A stretch of 64,000 nucleotides of DNA, from NCBI GenBank assembly GCA_943330855.2, contig CALQJI020000010.1, positions 17,982-81,981 of the forward strand, in the 5' to 3' direction. The stretch is from Klebsiella pneumoniae. GTDB lineage: Bacteria; Verrucomicrobiota; Verrucomicrobiia; Limisphaerales; SXTU01. Position numbers and translations under genes: made by a program. Positions 19,774 through 28,123 of the stretch are shown one piece after another. A model generated the notes under the pieces. That model was not told where the DNA came from. It made no database searches and saw nothing but the letters and a program-made list of their open reading frames with translations. The first letter of the stretch is position 1, and each line of letters opens with the position of its first letter.

Positions 19774-20157
19774 TTAGGCTTTCGCGAGCGTGGCAGCGGG
19801 CTTGGCAGCGAGTGCGGCCTGGGCAGCCTTGATCAACTCGCCAAACGCGGCGGCGTCCGTCGCTGCGAGGTCGGAGATGACTTTGCGGTCGAGACCGATC
19901 TGCGCGGCCTTAATGCCCTCCATGAAACGGCTGTAGGTGAGGCCTGCGGCGCGGGAGGCCGCGTTGATGCGGACCTGCCAGAGACGGCGGTAAAGGCGCT
20001 TCTTGGTCTTGCGATCGCGATAGGCGTATTGCCGGGCGTGGTCCACCGCGTCGGAGGCGTAGCGGTAGAGTTTCGAGCGCCGCATGCGATACCCTTTCGC
20101 AGCGGTGATCATCTTCTTACGGCGTTTGCGTGAGGCGGGAGCGTTAGTTACGCGCAT
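19774..20157 (-). CDS. rplT: 50S ribosomal protein L20
   Basis: 127 residues, beginning MRVTNAPASRKRRKKMITAAKGYR, with the family signatures AKGYRMRRSKLYR and RRLWQVRINAASRAAGLTYSRFMEGIKAA. L20 is an early assembly protein of the large subunit. The C terminus is slightly longer and alanine-rich (AQAALAAKPAATLAKA). It follows rpmI by 37 bp in the usual rpmI-rplT order, but infC, which normally precedes rpmI, is absent from the adjacent sequence. Confidence 0.97.
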   Translation of the reverse strand: MRVTNAPASRKRRKKMITAAKGYRMRRSKLYRYASDAVDHARQYAYRDRKTKKRLYRRLWQVRINAASRAAGLTYSRFMEGIKAAQIGLDRKVISDLAATDAAAFGELIKAAQAALAAKPAATLAKA

Positions 20158-20194
20158 GGATTAGTGGGTGTTGAAAGTGAAAGTTGAGCAATTC

Positions 20195-20404
20195 TCAGTG
20201 GCTGAAGGGCAGACACGACTTGATGCGATACTCGTCGGTCTTATGGACGAGCGCGCGCTTGCCGAGGAAGCGACGGCGCTTGGCACCTTTGCCGGTGAGC
20301 AAATGTCGGCGCCCGGCGCGCGCGCGAAGAATTTTGCCGGTGCCGGTGACTTTGAACCGTTTCGACACGGCCTTTCTGGTTTTGATGCCTTTGGGACGAC
20401 GCAT
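20195..20404 (-). CDS. rpmI: 50S ribosomal protein L35
   Basis: 69 residues, beginning MRRPKGIKTRKAVSKRFKVTGTGKIL and followed by RRHLLTGKGAKRRRFLGKRALV, the standard L35 pattern. It heads the rpmI-rplT unit. No infC lies upstream; the next upstream gene is an unrelated exported oxidoreductase on the same strand, 139 bp away. A small basic protein of the ribosomal large subunit. Confidence 0.96.
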   Translation of the reverse strand: MRRPKGIKTRKAVSKRFKVTGTGKILRARAGRRHLLTGKGAKRRRFLGKRALVHKTDEYRIKSCLPFSH

Positions 20405-20543
20405 AATTTGAACTCGTTCTCTAAAAACGAGGGCGCACTGTAGGCAACGGTCATGACCGGTGCAAGGGGTAATTTTTTGATTTGTTATGTCAACACGACT
20501 TCTGCCCCCTCAGCGGCATGAGTCCGCTGGCGGTTGGGCTGCC

Positions 20544-22724
20544 TCAATTCACCGGTTTGAACTGAACGCCATCCAGAATCACATGGCCGTCGGTGTCCTT
20601 GTTCGAGACCGTCACGGTGGTGGTCTTGCCGGCGGGGAGCTTGAACTTGCCGAGCGAGATTTCGCCTTTCGACTTCTGGTCCACCTTGAACGTCTTCGCC
20701 GGTTGGCCCGCGACGCTCACGGTCACAGGGACGTTGCTGGCGCGGTTCGGGTTCGGGACGTTGAGGAGGATGATTTCGTAGTCTCCCGCGCTCGGGAGGG
20801 AGGGCGTGAAGACGGCGGCCAACTCGCCTTTCTCCGCGTTGCTGTCGTGCCGGTAGCCCTTGCCCACGCGCCAGGCGATGGTGCCGGCCTCCACCCAATG
20901 CCCCGTCATCGTCGCGTCCGCGTCGTCGAGCACGACGCCAGGCAGGGACTTCGGGTCGATGAACTTGGCAAATGGCCCAGCGGCGCGGTCGGGGCCGGTC
21001 CAATCGAGCACCTGCTTATCCGCGAGCAAGCGGGCGCGGAGCTTCTCGTAGTTCACCTTTTGCACGGGAACCTTGTCGTCAATCGCGATGGCCGCCGCCG
21101 TGGCCGCGCTCTGCCCGAGCACCATGAACACCGGCTCCATGCGGATGCTGCCGTAAGCGATGTGCGACGAGCTGAGGCAGACGGGCACGAACAAATTGTC
21201 GCACTCGGCGGCCTTCGGGATGATGGAACGGTAGGAGACCGGGTAGGGCTTCATCGGCGGGATTTGCACGTCGCCTTCGTTCTCCACCTTGCCGTTCTTC
21301 ACGATGCGCTGGCAGTTGTGCGAGTCCATGTTGTAGGCACCGAGGCCCACGGAATCTGTGATGGTCTCCACGTAACGGCAGTTCTTCTCGCTCATCACGT
21401 ATTCGCCCACGAGCCGGCGGGCTTCGCGCACATACAGCTCACGCGGCCAGCCGTCGGTGTCGCGGAACTCATCCTTCGGCGGACCCCAACTCTGCATCTC
21501 GCGCCGCATCTCCTCGGGCACGCGCGCGTCCGTGGCGAGGAAGGTCAGGAAGCCACGGATGTAAGCCTCGTGCTCCTTGGCGATGCGCTCGCGTGTGTCG
21601 TAGTCGGCGTTCGGGTAATCGTAGTTCCGCCCAATGAAATCCGTGCTGAACCCACCGTTGTTGTTGATGTCGGTCTTGTGGTTCGGCATCCAAATCGGGT
21701 TCCAGAACTGCGCGAGCTTCGGGTTGCGTTTCGCGACCACGAGCGCTTCGAGGTAACGGCCCAGCAGCTCGAACTCCTTCGCGTCGTAGCTCGCCGGCGG
21801 CGTGACGGGGAGGCTGTTGTTCGCGGCTTTCAGCAGCACGTCCCACTTCGCCTGCGCCATCGCGGCGGGCTTCTGCGCGGGCAGACGATTCTTCGGATCA
21901 GTGGTGAAGCAGAGGCGGTAGTTGTAAGCCTGCGCGGCTTTGTCGCCGTCGCCGGGCTTGCCGCCGTCGCCGGATTGTATGTGCGGCAGCAGACCGCTGC
22001 GCGCGTCGCCGGGCTTCACATACGGGTCCACCGGCACGGTGAACTGATGGTGCGGCGTGCTGGCACGGACGCCGTTGAGCGTCTCGCCGTAGGTCGCGTT
22101 CGCCTCGCGCCCGACGTGGAAGGAACAGCCGGCCTTCGCCAGCAAGTCGCCCTCGTAGGTCGCGTCCATGAACATCTTCGCGCGGAAGACGCGGCCGTTT
22201 TCCATCGTGATTTCCGTGATGCGCGGGCCGGTCTTCGTCACGGACTTGAGGCGCTGGTTCAGATAGACCGGCGTCTTGGCCTCATCTAGCCACTGGAGGA
22301 AAACCTTCTCCGCCACGCCCGGCTCAAAGGTCCACATCGTCGCGTCCGCCCCGGTCAACGCGCTCGCGCCCGCCTGCCCGCCGCGCCGCTTGCTGAAATA
22401 ATCCGGGGCCGTCTCCAGCGTCCACGAACTGTCCTTCGCGTAGTGCTGCGCGAGCCGGTGGTAGTAATCGCGCGCGAGGCCGCCGATGGCCGCCTTGTTG
22501 CCGATGTCCGTCGCGCCGAGGCCGCCGGTGGTGAGGCCGCCGAGATACTTGGTGGGGTTGACGAGCACGGCGGTCTTGCCCAGCCGCGCCGCCTGCACGG
22601 CTGCCGCGATACCGCCGGACGTGCCGCCGAAGATGCACAGGTCCGCCTCGACGACTTGGGACTGGAGAGCGGGCGATGAAAGTGCCAGTGAGAAGACGAA
22701 CGCAGCGAGCCACGAGTTTTTCAT
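20544..22724 (-). CDS. Secreted FAD-dependent oxidoreductase with C-terminal golvesin-like domain
   Basis: 726 residues. A signal peptide (MKNSWLAAFVFSLALSSPALQSQ) precedes an FAD-binding Rossmann motif, ADLCIFGGTSGGIAAAVQAARLGK, with GGLTTGGLGATDIG after it. This is the 'FAD-dependent oxidoreductase' family common beside glycan-degrading genes in PVC and Bacteroidetes. The last ~130 residues (VVLDDADATMTGHWVE ... GHVILDGVQF) match a golvesin/xanthan-lyase-type beta-sandwich, thought to bind carbohydrate. The export signal and this module suggest oxidation of a sugar-like substrate outside the cytoplasm; the substrate is unknown. Its start diverges from the Hpt gene by 72 bp. Confidence 0.87.
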   Translation of the reverse strand: MKNSWLAAFVFSLALSSPALQSQVVEADLCIFGGTSGGIAAAVQAARLGKTAVLVNPTKYLGGLTTGGLGATDIGNKAAIGGLARDYYHRLAQHYAKDSSWTLETAPDYFSKRRGGQAGASALTGADATMWTFEPGVAEKVFLQWLDEAKTPVYLNQRLKSVTKTGPRITEITMENGRVFRAKMFMDATYEGDLLAKAGCSFHVGREANATYGETLNGVRASTPHHQFTVPVDPYVKPGDARSGLLPHIQSGDGGKPGDGDKAAQAYNYRLCFTTDPKNRLPAQKPAAMAQAKWDVLLKAANNSLPVTPPASYDAKEFELLGRYLEALVVAKRNPKLAQFWNPIWMPNHKTDINNNGGFSTDFIGRNYDYPNADYDTRERIAKEHEAYIRGFLTFLATDARVPEEMRREMQSWGPPKDEFRDTDGWPRELYVREARRLVGEYVMSEKNCRYVETITDSVGLGAYNMDSHNCQRIVKNGKVENEGDVQIPPMKPYPVSYRSIIPKAAECDNLFVPVCLSSSHIAYGSIRMEPVFMVLGQSAATAAAIAIDDKVPVQKVNYEKLRARLLADKQVLDWTGPDRAAGPFAKFIDPKSLPGVVLDDADATMTGHWVEAGTIAWRVGKGYRHDSNAEKGELAAVFTPSLPSAGDYEIILLNVPNPNRASNVPVTVSVAGQPAKTFKVDQKSKGEISLGKFKLPAGKTTTVTVSNKDTDGHVILDGVQFKPVN

Positions 22725-22796
22725 GGGCCAAGCGTGGCAGAGCAGTCGTGGATTTCAATGCTTGCGGCATGCGAGCCGACGCGAAAACAATCACTG

Positions 22797-23162
22797 ATGG
22801 AACCGCCGCCCTGCCTCGATAAAGCTGCGCTCGCCAAGCTCCTCAAGCTTGGCGGGCCAAAATTTGCAGGCACCATGGTGGACCTATTCCTCAGCTACGG
22901 GCCTTCCAAGCTGGCGGAAGCTCTCGCGGCCGAGGCAACGGGAGATTGCTCTGGCGTCCACAACGCGATGCACCCCCTCAAGACCAGTGCCAGCCACGTC
23001 GGCGCGCTGGCCGTGCGGGTGCTCGCGGTCGAGATCGAGGGACTGGCGATGGCTGGAGAACGGGAGCGGCTGCCCGAGTTGTTGACCGCGTTGGAAGCCG
23101 CGATGAGCGAGGTCACGCCCCGACTGCGGGAGTGGGGTGAAGGGATAGTAGTTACTAGTTAG
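22797..23162 (+). CDS. Stand-alone Hpt (histidine phosphotransfer) protein
   Basis: 121 residues from ATG 22797; a longer in-frame ATG at 22734 overlaps the divergent gene's leader. A helical bundle with the Hpt motif H59-P-L-K-T-S-A-S (usually H-x-L-K-G-S). The surrounding helices FAGTMVDLFLSYGPSKLAEA and ALAVRVLAVEIEGLAMAG match the family. Hpt proteins shuttle phosphate between receiver domains; the nearest partner is the double-receiver kinase at 17269, 5.5 kb away. No DNA-binding response regulator is in the window. The C-terminal GIVVTS is encoded by a degenerate TAGTAGT/TACTAGT heptamer stretch, so the natural end could have been altered. Confidence 0.82.
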   Translation: MEPPPCLDKAALAKLLKLGGPKFAGTMVDLFLSYGPSKLAEALAAEATGDCSGVHNAMHPLKTSASHVGALAVRVLAVEIEGLAMAGERERLPELLTALEAAMSEVTPRLREWGEGIVVTS

Positions 23163-23221
23163 TGTTGAGTGGTGCTGCCCGGCAGGCCCTCAGGATTTTT
23201 GCTAATCACTCATTACTTCCT

Positions 23222-23983
23222 TCATCCTTCCCAGCTCTGCCCGTCCCACTTCAACGCCCGTTCCAGCATCGCGACTGCGCCGTCAGTGAAGACTTGGAAG
23301 AGCGCCTCGCCCTTCTCGGCGGTGGCGTGCCGCGGGTCGCCAATGTGGCCGGGCACGCTGCGGTCGCCCATGATCCAGCCGCGCGCGGCCGGCTCGAAGG
23401 GGTTGCCAAACTCGACGGCCGCGACCTTGGTCAGGTCGCCCACCAGATGCGGCGCGATGCGCAGGACCATGCTGGTCTCCCATTCACAGGCGTGGCCCAT
23501 GCGGCTCTGTTTGATGTCGGGGTGCGCGGTGGCGGGTGGCGTGAGTGCGAGATTCCAGTAGGTGGCGAAGAGCAGGAGGAGGTCGCGGCGGGCGCGGTAT
23601 TTCTGCCGCAGCTCGAAGACGACTTGCTTGCCGGGCACATCGTTGCCGCCGTGGCCGTTGAGCATCACGAGGCGGCGGAAGCCGTGCGCGATGAAGTTCT
23701 CGAACTGGCCGGCGAGCAAATCCAGATACACGCGCGGCGGGGCGGACATGGTGCCCGGGAAATCCATGTGATGGTCGGAGTTGCCGAGCCATTGGAGCGG
23801 CGCGATGAGCACGCGCTCGCCGATACGGGTCTCGACGCGGCGGACGATTTCATTCGTGAGCAAGCTGTCCGTGAAGACGGGCATGTGCCGTCCGTGCTGT
23901 TCGAGCGCGGCGATGGGGAAGATGACGGGCGTGTCCTTGGAAAGGGCCTGGACTTCGGGCCACTTGAGATCGGTGAGGTTCAT
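23222..23983 (-). CDS. Creatininase-family amidohydrolase
   Basis: 253 residues from ATG 23983 (MNLTDLKWPEVQAL). Metal ligands typical of the family are visible: E and H in AALEQHGRHMPVFTD, the His/Asp in MLNGHGGNDVP, and the Glu in HACEWETSMVL. Members include creatinine amidohydrolase, formamidases and the mycofactocin peptidase MftE; all hydrolyse a C-N bond in a small amide with a binuclear metal centre. No mycofactocin genes lie nearby, so the specific reaction is open. It lies on the same strand upstream of the lipoprotein at 24042 but with the opposite gene order expected for an operon; co-transcription is uncertain. Confidence 0.88.
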   Translation of the reverse strand: MNLTDLKWPEVQALSKDTPVIFPIAALEQHGRHMPVFTDSLLTNEIVRRVETRIGERVLIAPLQWLGNSDHHMDFPGTMSAPPRVYLDLLAGQFENFIAHGFRRLVMLNGHGGNDVPGKQVVFELRQKYRARRDLLLLFATYWNLALTPPATAHPDIKQSRMGHACEWETSMVLRIAPHLVGDLTKVAAVEFGNPFEPAARGWIMGDRSVPGHIGDPRHATAEKGEALFQVFTDGAVAMLERALKWDGQSWEG

Positions 23984-24041
23984 GTGTGGACGAAGGCTAC
24001 GGAGGCGCCGTCTCAGTGGCAAGCGGGGCCACGCTTCTGGA

Positions 24042-24518
24042 CTACCGTCCGACGAGTTGCCCCAGCTTGATGACATCTCCGGCTTGCAACGCGGGGCCGG
24101 GAGTGTTCGCCGCGAGCTTGGCGGTGTCCGTGGTGGCGATGATCCGTGAGCCGCGGAGGATTTGGACGGCCTTGAGCGCGGCGTTGGCCTCCCCGGACTT
24201 CGTGATGGCGTAGAGCTTCATTCCCTCAGTCCACGGCACCTGTCGCGCCACACCGGCCGCGCTGTCCACGACGGTGACAAACGCCGTCTTCGCAATCGAG
24301 CTAGCCACGGAGCCAGTCGTGGTGACAACGGTCTTCGCGACGGTGGCTCCGCCGGAGACAGTCGCGCCCGCTACTTTTCCACCGGTGGTGATGGCGGTGG
24401 TCGCGGTCTTGCTGACGAGCTTGCCGGTGGTGGTGACAACTTTCGTGCCGGTGGAGCAGGCGGTTGCTACAAGGCAACAGATTAAAGGCAACCGGCAAAA
24501 GGAATGGGACAAGCGCAT
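24042..24518 (-). CDS. Thr/Val-rich lipoprotein with SLBB-like C-terminus
   Basis: 158 residues from ATG 24518. The lipobox is VATAC in a type II signal peptide (MRLSHSFCRLPLICCLVATAC). Residues about 20-95 are a low-complexity run of Thr, Val, Ala, Lys and Gly in which TTG/VxxT elements recur every 8-11 residues (TTTGKLVSKTATT, TTGGKVAGATVSGG, VVTTTGSVASSIAKT). The C-terminal 60 residues (GMKLYAITKSGEANAALKAVQILRG ... LQAGDVIKLG) resemble an SLBB-type beta-grasp as in polysaccharide export proteins. It starts 2 bp after the stop of the metallophosphoesterase gene, so the two are translationally coupled. Function unknown. Confidence 0.75.
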   Translation of the reverse strand: MRLSHSFCRLPLICCLVATACSTGTKVVTTTGKLVSKTATTAITTGGKVAGATVSGGATVAKTVVTTTGSVASSIAKTAFVTVVDSAAGVARQVPWTEGMKLYAITKSGEANAALKAVQILRGSRIIATTDTAKLAANTPGPALQAGDVIKLGQLVGR

Positions 24519-24520
24519 GG

Positions 24521-25411
24521 TCAAGCGAGGGTGAGGAGGCTGACCTCCGGGCGGCAGTTGAAACGGACGCCGTGGAGGTTGCCCACGCCGCGCGTGATGT
24601 GGAGCCAGCGGTCGCGCCAACGGTGCAGGCCCTCGACGTAGCGGTGGTCGCGCACGGGGGCGAAGGGCGTGCCCAGCCACGGCAGGCGGAGTTGGCCGCC
24701 GTGCGTGTGCCCGCACAAAGCCAGATGCCAAGGAAACGCAGCGAGTTGCTCCTTGCCATCAGGGTTGTGCATGAGCGCGATGACGCCGGTCTCCGCGTCC
24801 GATGCCGCGGTGCCGAATGCTTCCACCGGGCGTTGCTCATCGGACCACAAGTCGCCCACGCCGACGATGCGGAGTTTGCGCCCGCGAAGGGTGAGTTCGT
24901 GTGATTGGTTCAGCAAGACCTTGGCCCCGCTGGCAGTGAGGCATTTGCGGACGGCTGCGTGGTCAGGATAGCCACCGTAGATGGGGCGCGCGGCCCACTT
25001 GCCGCCATCGTGGTTGCCGAGGCAGGCGAAGGTGGGGGCGGCGGCGGCGAGCGGCTTCAACACGTCGGCGTAGTCGGCGAAGCGTGTGAAATGCTTCGTG
25101 ATGAAATCGCCGGTGAGGCAAACAAGGTCGGGCTTTTCCGCGAGGCCGAGCTCGATGGCGTGCGCGATGAACTCGATCGGGACGTAGCCGGAGGCGTGGA
25201 GGTCGGACAAGTGCAGGATTTTTACGGGGGCCGCGTTTGCCTGCCCGAGCGGTGCGGTGCGGTGGGTGACTTCGAGCCGGCCCGGCTCCAGCAACCGCGT
25301 GTAGGCCGCACCCACTGCACCCGTCACGCCGACGAAGCCTGCGCCGGTCAGCAGCCGACGGCGCGACAGCCAAGCCCGCTTTGTCGGAGGCGTGGCGGGC
25401 GGCGGGGTCAT
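24521..25411 (-). CDS. Metallophosphoesterase, YkuE/YaeI type
   Basis: 296 residues. An N-terminal twin-arginine-like segment (SRRRLLTGAGFVGVTGAVGAAYTR) precedes a calcineurin-type phosphoesterase. The dinuclear metal motifs are complete and in order: HLSDLH, CLTGDF, CLGNHD, MHNPD and CGHTHGGQ. Relatives (YaeI, YkuE) hydrolyse phosphodiesters, and some cleave UDP-2,3-diacylglucosamine in lipid A synthesis; whether this one does so is not known. It follows the eboF-like gene by 97 bp containing a family B hairpin, and it is coupled to the lipoprotein gene downstream. Confidence 0.92.
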   Translation of the reverse strand: MTPPPATPPTKRAWLSRRRLLTGAGFVGVTGAVGAAYTRLLEPGRLEVTHRTAPLGQANAAPVKILHLSDLHASGYVPIEFIAHAIELGLAEKPDLVCLTGDFITKHFTRFADYADVLKPLAAAAPTFACLGNHDGGKWAARPIYGGYPDHAAVRKCLTASGAKVLLNQSHELTLRGRKLRIVGVGDLWSDEQRPVEAFGTAASDAETGVIALMHNPDGKEQLAAFPWHLALCGHTHGGQLRLPWLGTPFAPVRDHRYVEGLHRWRDRWLHITRGVGNLHGVRFNCRPEVSLLTLA

Positions 25412-25422
25412 GGAATCGGTGC

Positions 25423-25494
25423 GGAGCGCGGACGCCTACGTCCGCAATCAGCGGGCTTGGATTGGCAGGCTGCGGACGTGGGCATCCGCGCTCC
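25423..25494. repeat. Inverted-repeat family B, copy 1 (GGAGCGCGGACG...CGTCCGCGCTCC)
   Basis: Arms 25423-25446 and 25471-25494 (24 bp, two mismatches) enclose a 24-nt loop. The second full copy is at 59646-59715 and a left half-copy is at 7461-7485. Here the hairpin separates two co-directional minus-strand genes and could modulate read-through. Confidence 0.8.
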
Positions 25495-25508
25495 ATCCAA
25501 CGCGGCTT

Positions 25509-26909
25509 TTATGCGCCGATGACATGGCGTTTCAGGATGTCGTAAACCGCAGTCGAGTCGAGCTGGTGCGCGGGCAGGAACTCGTGCCGCTCGGTGATGA
25601 GGACGGGCCAGTCGGCGGGGTTGGCCGGGCGGCACCCGTGGGAGCCTTTCACAAGCGAGGCGTCCAGCGGGACGACGTCCATCAACATGCGGAAGCCGAG
25701 CTTCTTCTTCAGCAACTTGCCGACGATCTTAAGTTTCGGAGAGCGAAGCTTCGGGTCGAGGAAGAGTTCCACGGGGTCGTAGCCGGGCTTGCGGTGGATG
25801 TCCACGCAGCGGGCGAAGTCAGGCGCGCGTTGGTCGTCGAGCCAATAGTAGTAGGTGAACCACGCGTTTTCCTTCGCCACAGCGATGAGGTCGCCCGCGC
25901 GCGGATGGTGGATGCCGGCGGCGGTTTTCTCCTTCGCGGCCAGCACTTGGGCCACGCCGGGGGTGAACTCGACGACGGAGCGCACTTGGCTGAGGAGTGA
26001 GGTGTCGTTGACGTAGATGTGCGCGACCTGATGGTCGGCGACGGCGAAGACCTTGCTCGCGCCAGCGTCGAGGAGCTCGAGTCCGAGTTCCTCTTTCACC
26101 GTGAGCCAGCCCTGCTCCCGAAAGATGCGGTTGAGGTGGATGGCCTTGTCCACGGGGCTGATGCCGTATTCGGAGAGCAGGACGACCTGCACGTTGCGTT
26201 TCTGGAAGAAGAGGATGAGCTCGCCGACGAGGTCGTCAATGAGCGCAAGGTCGCGGGCGATATCCGGGTGCTGCGGGCCGAGGCGCTGGAGGTTGTAATC
26301 GAGGTGCGGGAGGTAGACGAGGTTCAGCGTGGGCTTGAAGCGCTTCTCAATCCACTTGGCCGACTCGGCAATCCAGCGCGACGCGCAGTCAGGGCCCCCG
26401 GCGGGGGACTGCACGCCCGCGCTCGGCCCCCAAAAGCCAGGGAACGGGAACTCGCCGAGGTCGTGCTTGATGTCGTCTCGGATGGAGTAGGGCCAGGTGT
26501 AGACGTCGAAGACCTTGCGCCCGTCCGCCGGATACATGGGGCGCGGCGTGATGGACCAGTCTGCAGTGGAATACATATTATACCACCAGAAGAGCTTGGC
26601 GCAGGTGAACTTGTGGTCGCGCTCGCGCAGCTCGTCCCACAGCTTACGCCCGTGGACGAGGTGGTTGGATTGCTTCCAGAACTGCACCTCGGCCAACTCC
26701 CGGTGATACCAGCCGTTGGCGACGATGCCGTGCTGGGTGGGCTTGGTGCCGGTGAGGTAGTTAGATTGCGCGGTAGTGGTGAGGGCCGGAAAGGCGGGGT
26801 CAATATTAAGGACGGCACCGCGCTTGCGAAAGGCGGTGATGCGGGGGAGCCGCTCGCCAAGGAGGGACTCGGTGAGGCCGACAACATTGAGCACGGCGGT
26901 GCGGTTCAT
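25509..26909 (-). CDS. eboF: Alkaline phosphatase-superfamily protein, EboF-like
   Basis: 466 residues, cytoplasmic (no signal peptide). The nucleotide pyrophosphatase/phosphodiesterase fold is evident: FPALTTTAQSNYLTG with the nucleophilic Thr region, HGIVANGWYHREL, NLVYLPHLDYNLQRLGP, DLALIDDLVGELILFF, and GFRMLMDVVPLD-x-x-x-VKGSHG. Two usual metal-ligand positions differ: the N-terminal 'DG' is VG in VLNVVGLTESLL, and the 'DHG' motif is EYG in LLSEYGISPV. Its start lies 20 bp after the stop of an AroB-like gene. This pairing matches eboD-eboF of the ebo (eustigmatophyte/bacterial operon) cluster, whose product is uncharacterised and has been linked to export of a signalling metabolite. The symbol is by context. 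Confidence 0.72.
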   Translation of the reverse strand: MNRTAVLNVVGLTESLLGERLPRITAFRKRGAVLNIDPAFPALTTTAQSNYLTGTKPTQHGIVANGWYHRELAEVQFWKQSNHLVHGRKLWDELRERDHKFTCAKLFWWYNMYSTADWSITPRPMYPADGRKVFDVYTWPYSIRDDIKHDLGEFPFPGFWGPSAGVQSPAGGPDCASRWIAESAKWIEKRFKPTLNLVYLPHLDYNLQRLGPQHPDIARDLALIDDLVGELILFFQKRNVQVVLLSEYGISPVDKAIHLNRIFREQGWLTVKEELGLELLDAGASKVFAVADHQVAHIYVNDTSLLSQVRSVVEFTPGVAQVLAAKEKTAAGIHHPRAGDLIAVAKENAWFTYYYWLDDQRAPDFARCVDIHRKPGYDPVELFLDPKLRSPKLKIVGKLLKKKLGFRMLMDVVPLDASLVKGSHGCRPANPADWPVLITERHEFLPAHQLDSTAVYDILKRHVIGA

Positions 26910-26929
26910 CGGGCCGCAGCCTGCCAGCG

Positions 26930-28123
26930 TCAGCCCGCCACCGCGACGCTTTTCCGCCCGCGTGCCGCGTGCCGTTCCTGCAAACGCTGCATGGCCTCGA
27001 CGACCTTGGGCAGGTCCATCTCATGCACCTCGATGCCTTCACCGATGGCGCGCAACAGCGTGATGGTCAACTCGCCGCCGAGGTGTTCGCGGAACTCGGC
27101 GAGGCCGGAGAGCACCATCAAGTTGCCGTCCGAGTCGGTGTGCAGCAACTCAGAGGCAAACAGGTCAAAACCGAGTTGCTCCAGCAGCACCAGCACACGC
27201 TCGGCGCTCGCAGCGTCGAGGAGGCCAACCTTCTTCGCGTAGAGCACGTCCAGCGCGATGCCGATGGCGACGGCCTCGCCGTGACGAAGTTTGTATTCCG
27301 AGAGTTGCTCGAGCTTGTGCGCCGCCCAGTGGCCGAAGTCGAGCGGGCGCGCGCTGCCGAATTCGAAGGGGTCACCGCCGGTGGCGATGTGGTTCAGATG
27401 CAGCTCGGCGCAACGGTAGATGAGGCGCTGCATCGCCGTCGGCTCGAAGGCGGCGAGGGCGGTGGCATCGCGTTCAATGTCGTTGAAGAACTCCGCGTCG
27501 CGGATGCAGGCCACCTTCACGGCCTCGACGTAGCCGGCGCGCTGGTCGCGCGGGGTCAGCGTGGAGAGGAGCTGGAAGTCGTTGAGGACGGCGAAGGGCG
27601 GGCAGAAGGTGCCGATGAAGTTCTTTTTGCCGAACGCGTTGACGCCATTCTTCACCCCCACGCCGGAGTCGTCCTGACTCAACGTGGTCGTCGGGATGCG
27701 CACATGACGGATGCCCCGGTGCGCGGTGGCCGCCGCGAGCCCCACCATATCCAGCAACGCGCCGCCACCGACGCAGAGCAGGTAGGCGTGACGGTCGATG
27801 TGGTAGCGGTCAATCTGCGAGTGGATTTCCGAGACGTGGAAATAGGAGTTCTTCACCCGCTCGCCACCCTCGATGACGATGGGCGAACAGACCAAATCCA
27901 GCGCGTCCCCGTGCGTGGCGAAGTAGTCAGCGATGGTCTTTTCGAGGCCGGGTTGGGCCTTGGCGAGCGCCTCGTCCACGACGATGAGTGTCTTACGCCG
28001 GGTCGCGCCGCCGCCGCCCACAAGCACGTCGCGGAGGGTGTGGTTGGCGGGATTGAAGACGCCGTGGGTGAAATGCACCTGATGACGCCAACTGACTTGA
28101 ATTGTCCGTTCTATGCTGGGCAC
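26930..28123 (-). CDS. eboD: 3-dehydroquinate synthase-like protein, EboD type
   Basis: 397 residues from a GTG at 28123. A sugar-phosphate cyclase of the AroB superfamily: VGGGALLDMVGLAAATAHRGI carries the NAD-binding GGG loop, then IPTTTLSQDDSGVGVKNGVNAFGKKNFIG, and the Zn-site regions FGHWAAHKLE and RHGEAVAIGIALDVLYA. The N terminus (MPSIERTIQVSWRHQVHFTHGVF) is the extension seen in EboD rather than in housekeeping AroB, which lacks it. Housekeeping AroB makes 3-dehydroquinate for aromatic amino acids; the EboD substrate is not known. It is followed directly by the eboF-like gene. Confidence 0.78.
   Translation of the reverse strand: MPSIERTIQVSWRHQVHFTHGVFNPANHTLRDVLVGGGGATRRKTLIVVDEALAKAQPGLEKTIADYFATHGDALDLVCSPIVIEGGERVKNSYFHVSEIHSQIDRYHIDRHAYLLCVGGGALLDMVGLAAATAHRGIRHVRIPTTTLSQDDSGVGVKNGVNAFGKKNFIGTFCPPFAVLNDFQLLSTLTPRDQRAGYVEAVKVACIRDAEFFNDIERDATALAAFEPTAMQRLIYRCAELHLNHIATGGDPFEFGSARPLDFGHWAAHKLEQLSEYKLRHGEAVAIGIALDVLYAKKVGLLDAASAERVLVLLEQLGFDLFASELLHTDSDGNLMVLSGLAEFREHLGGELTITLLRAIGEGIEVHEMDLPKVVEAMQRLQERHAARGRKSVAVAG

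Noticed and set aside
20487..22289. 600-residue plus-strand open frame opposite the FAD oxidoreductase
   Set aside because: Shadow; the minus strand has a signal peptide and a GxGxxG-like FAD site.
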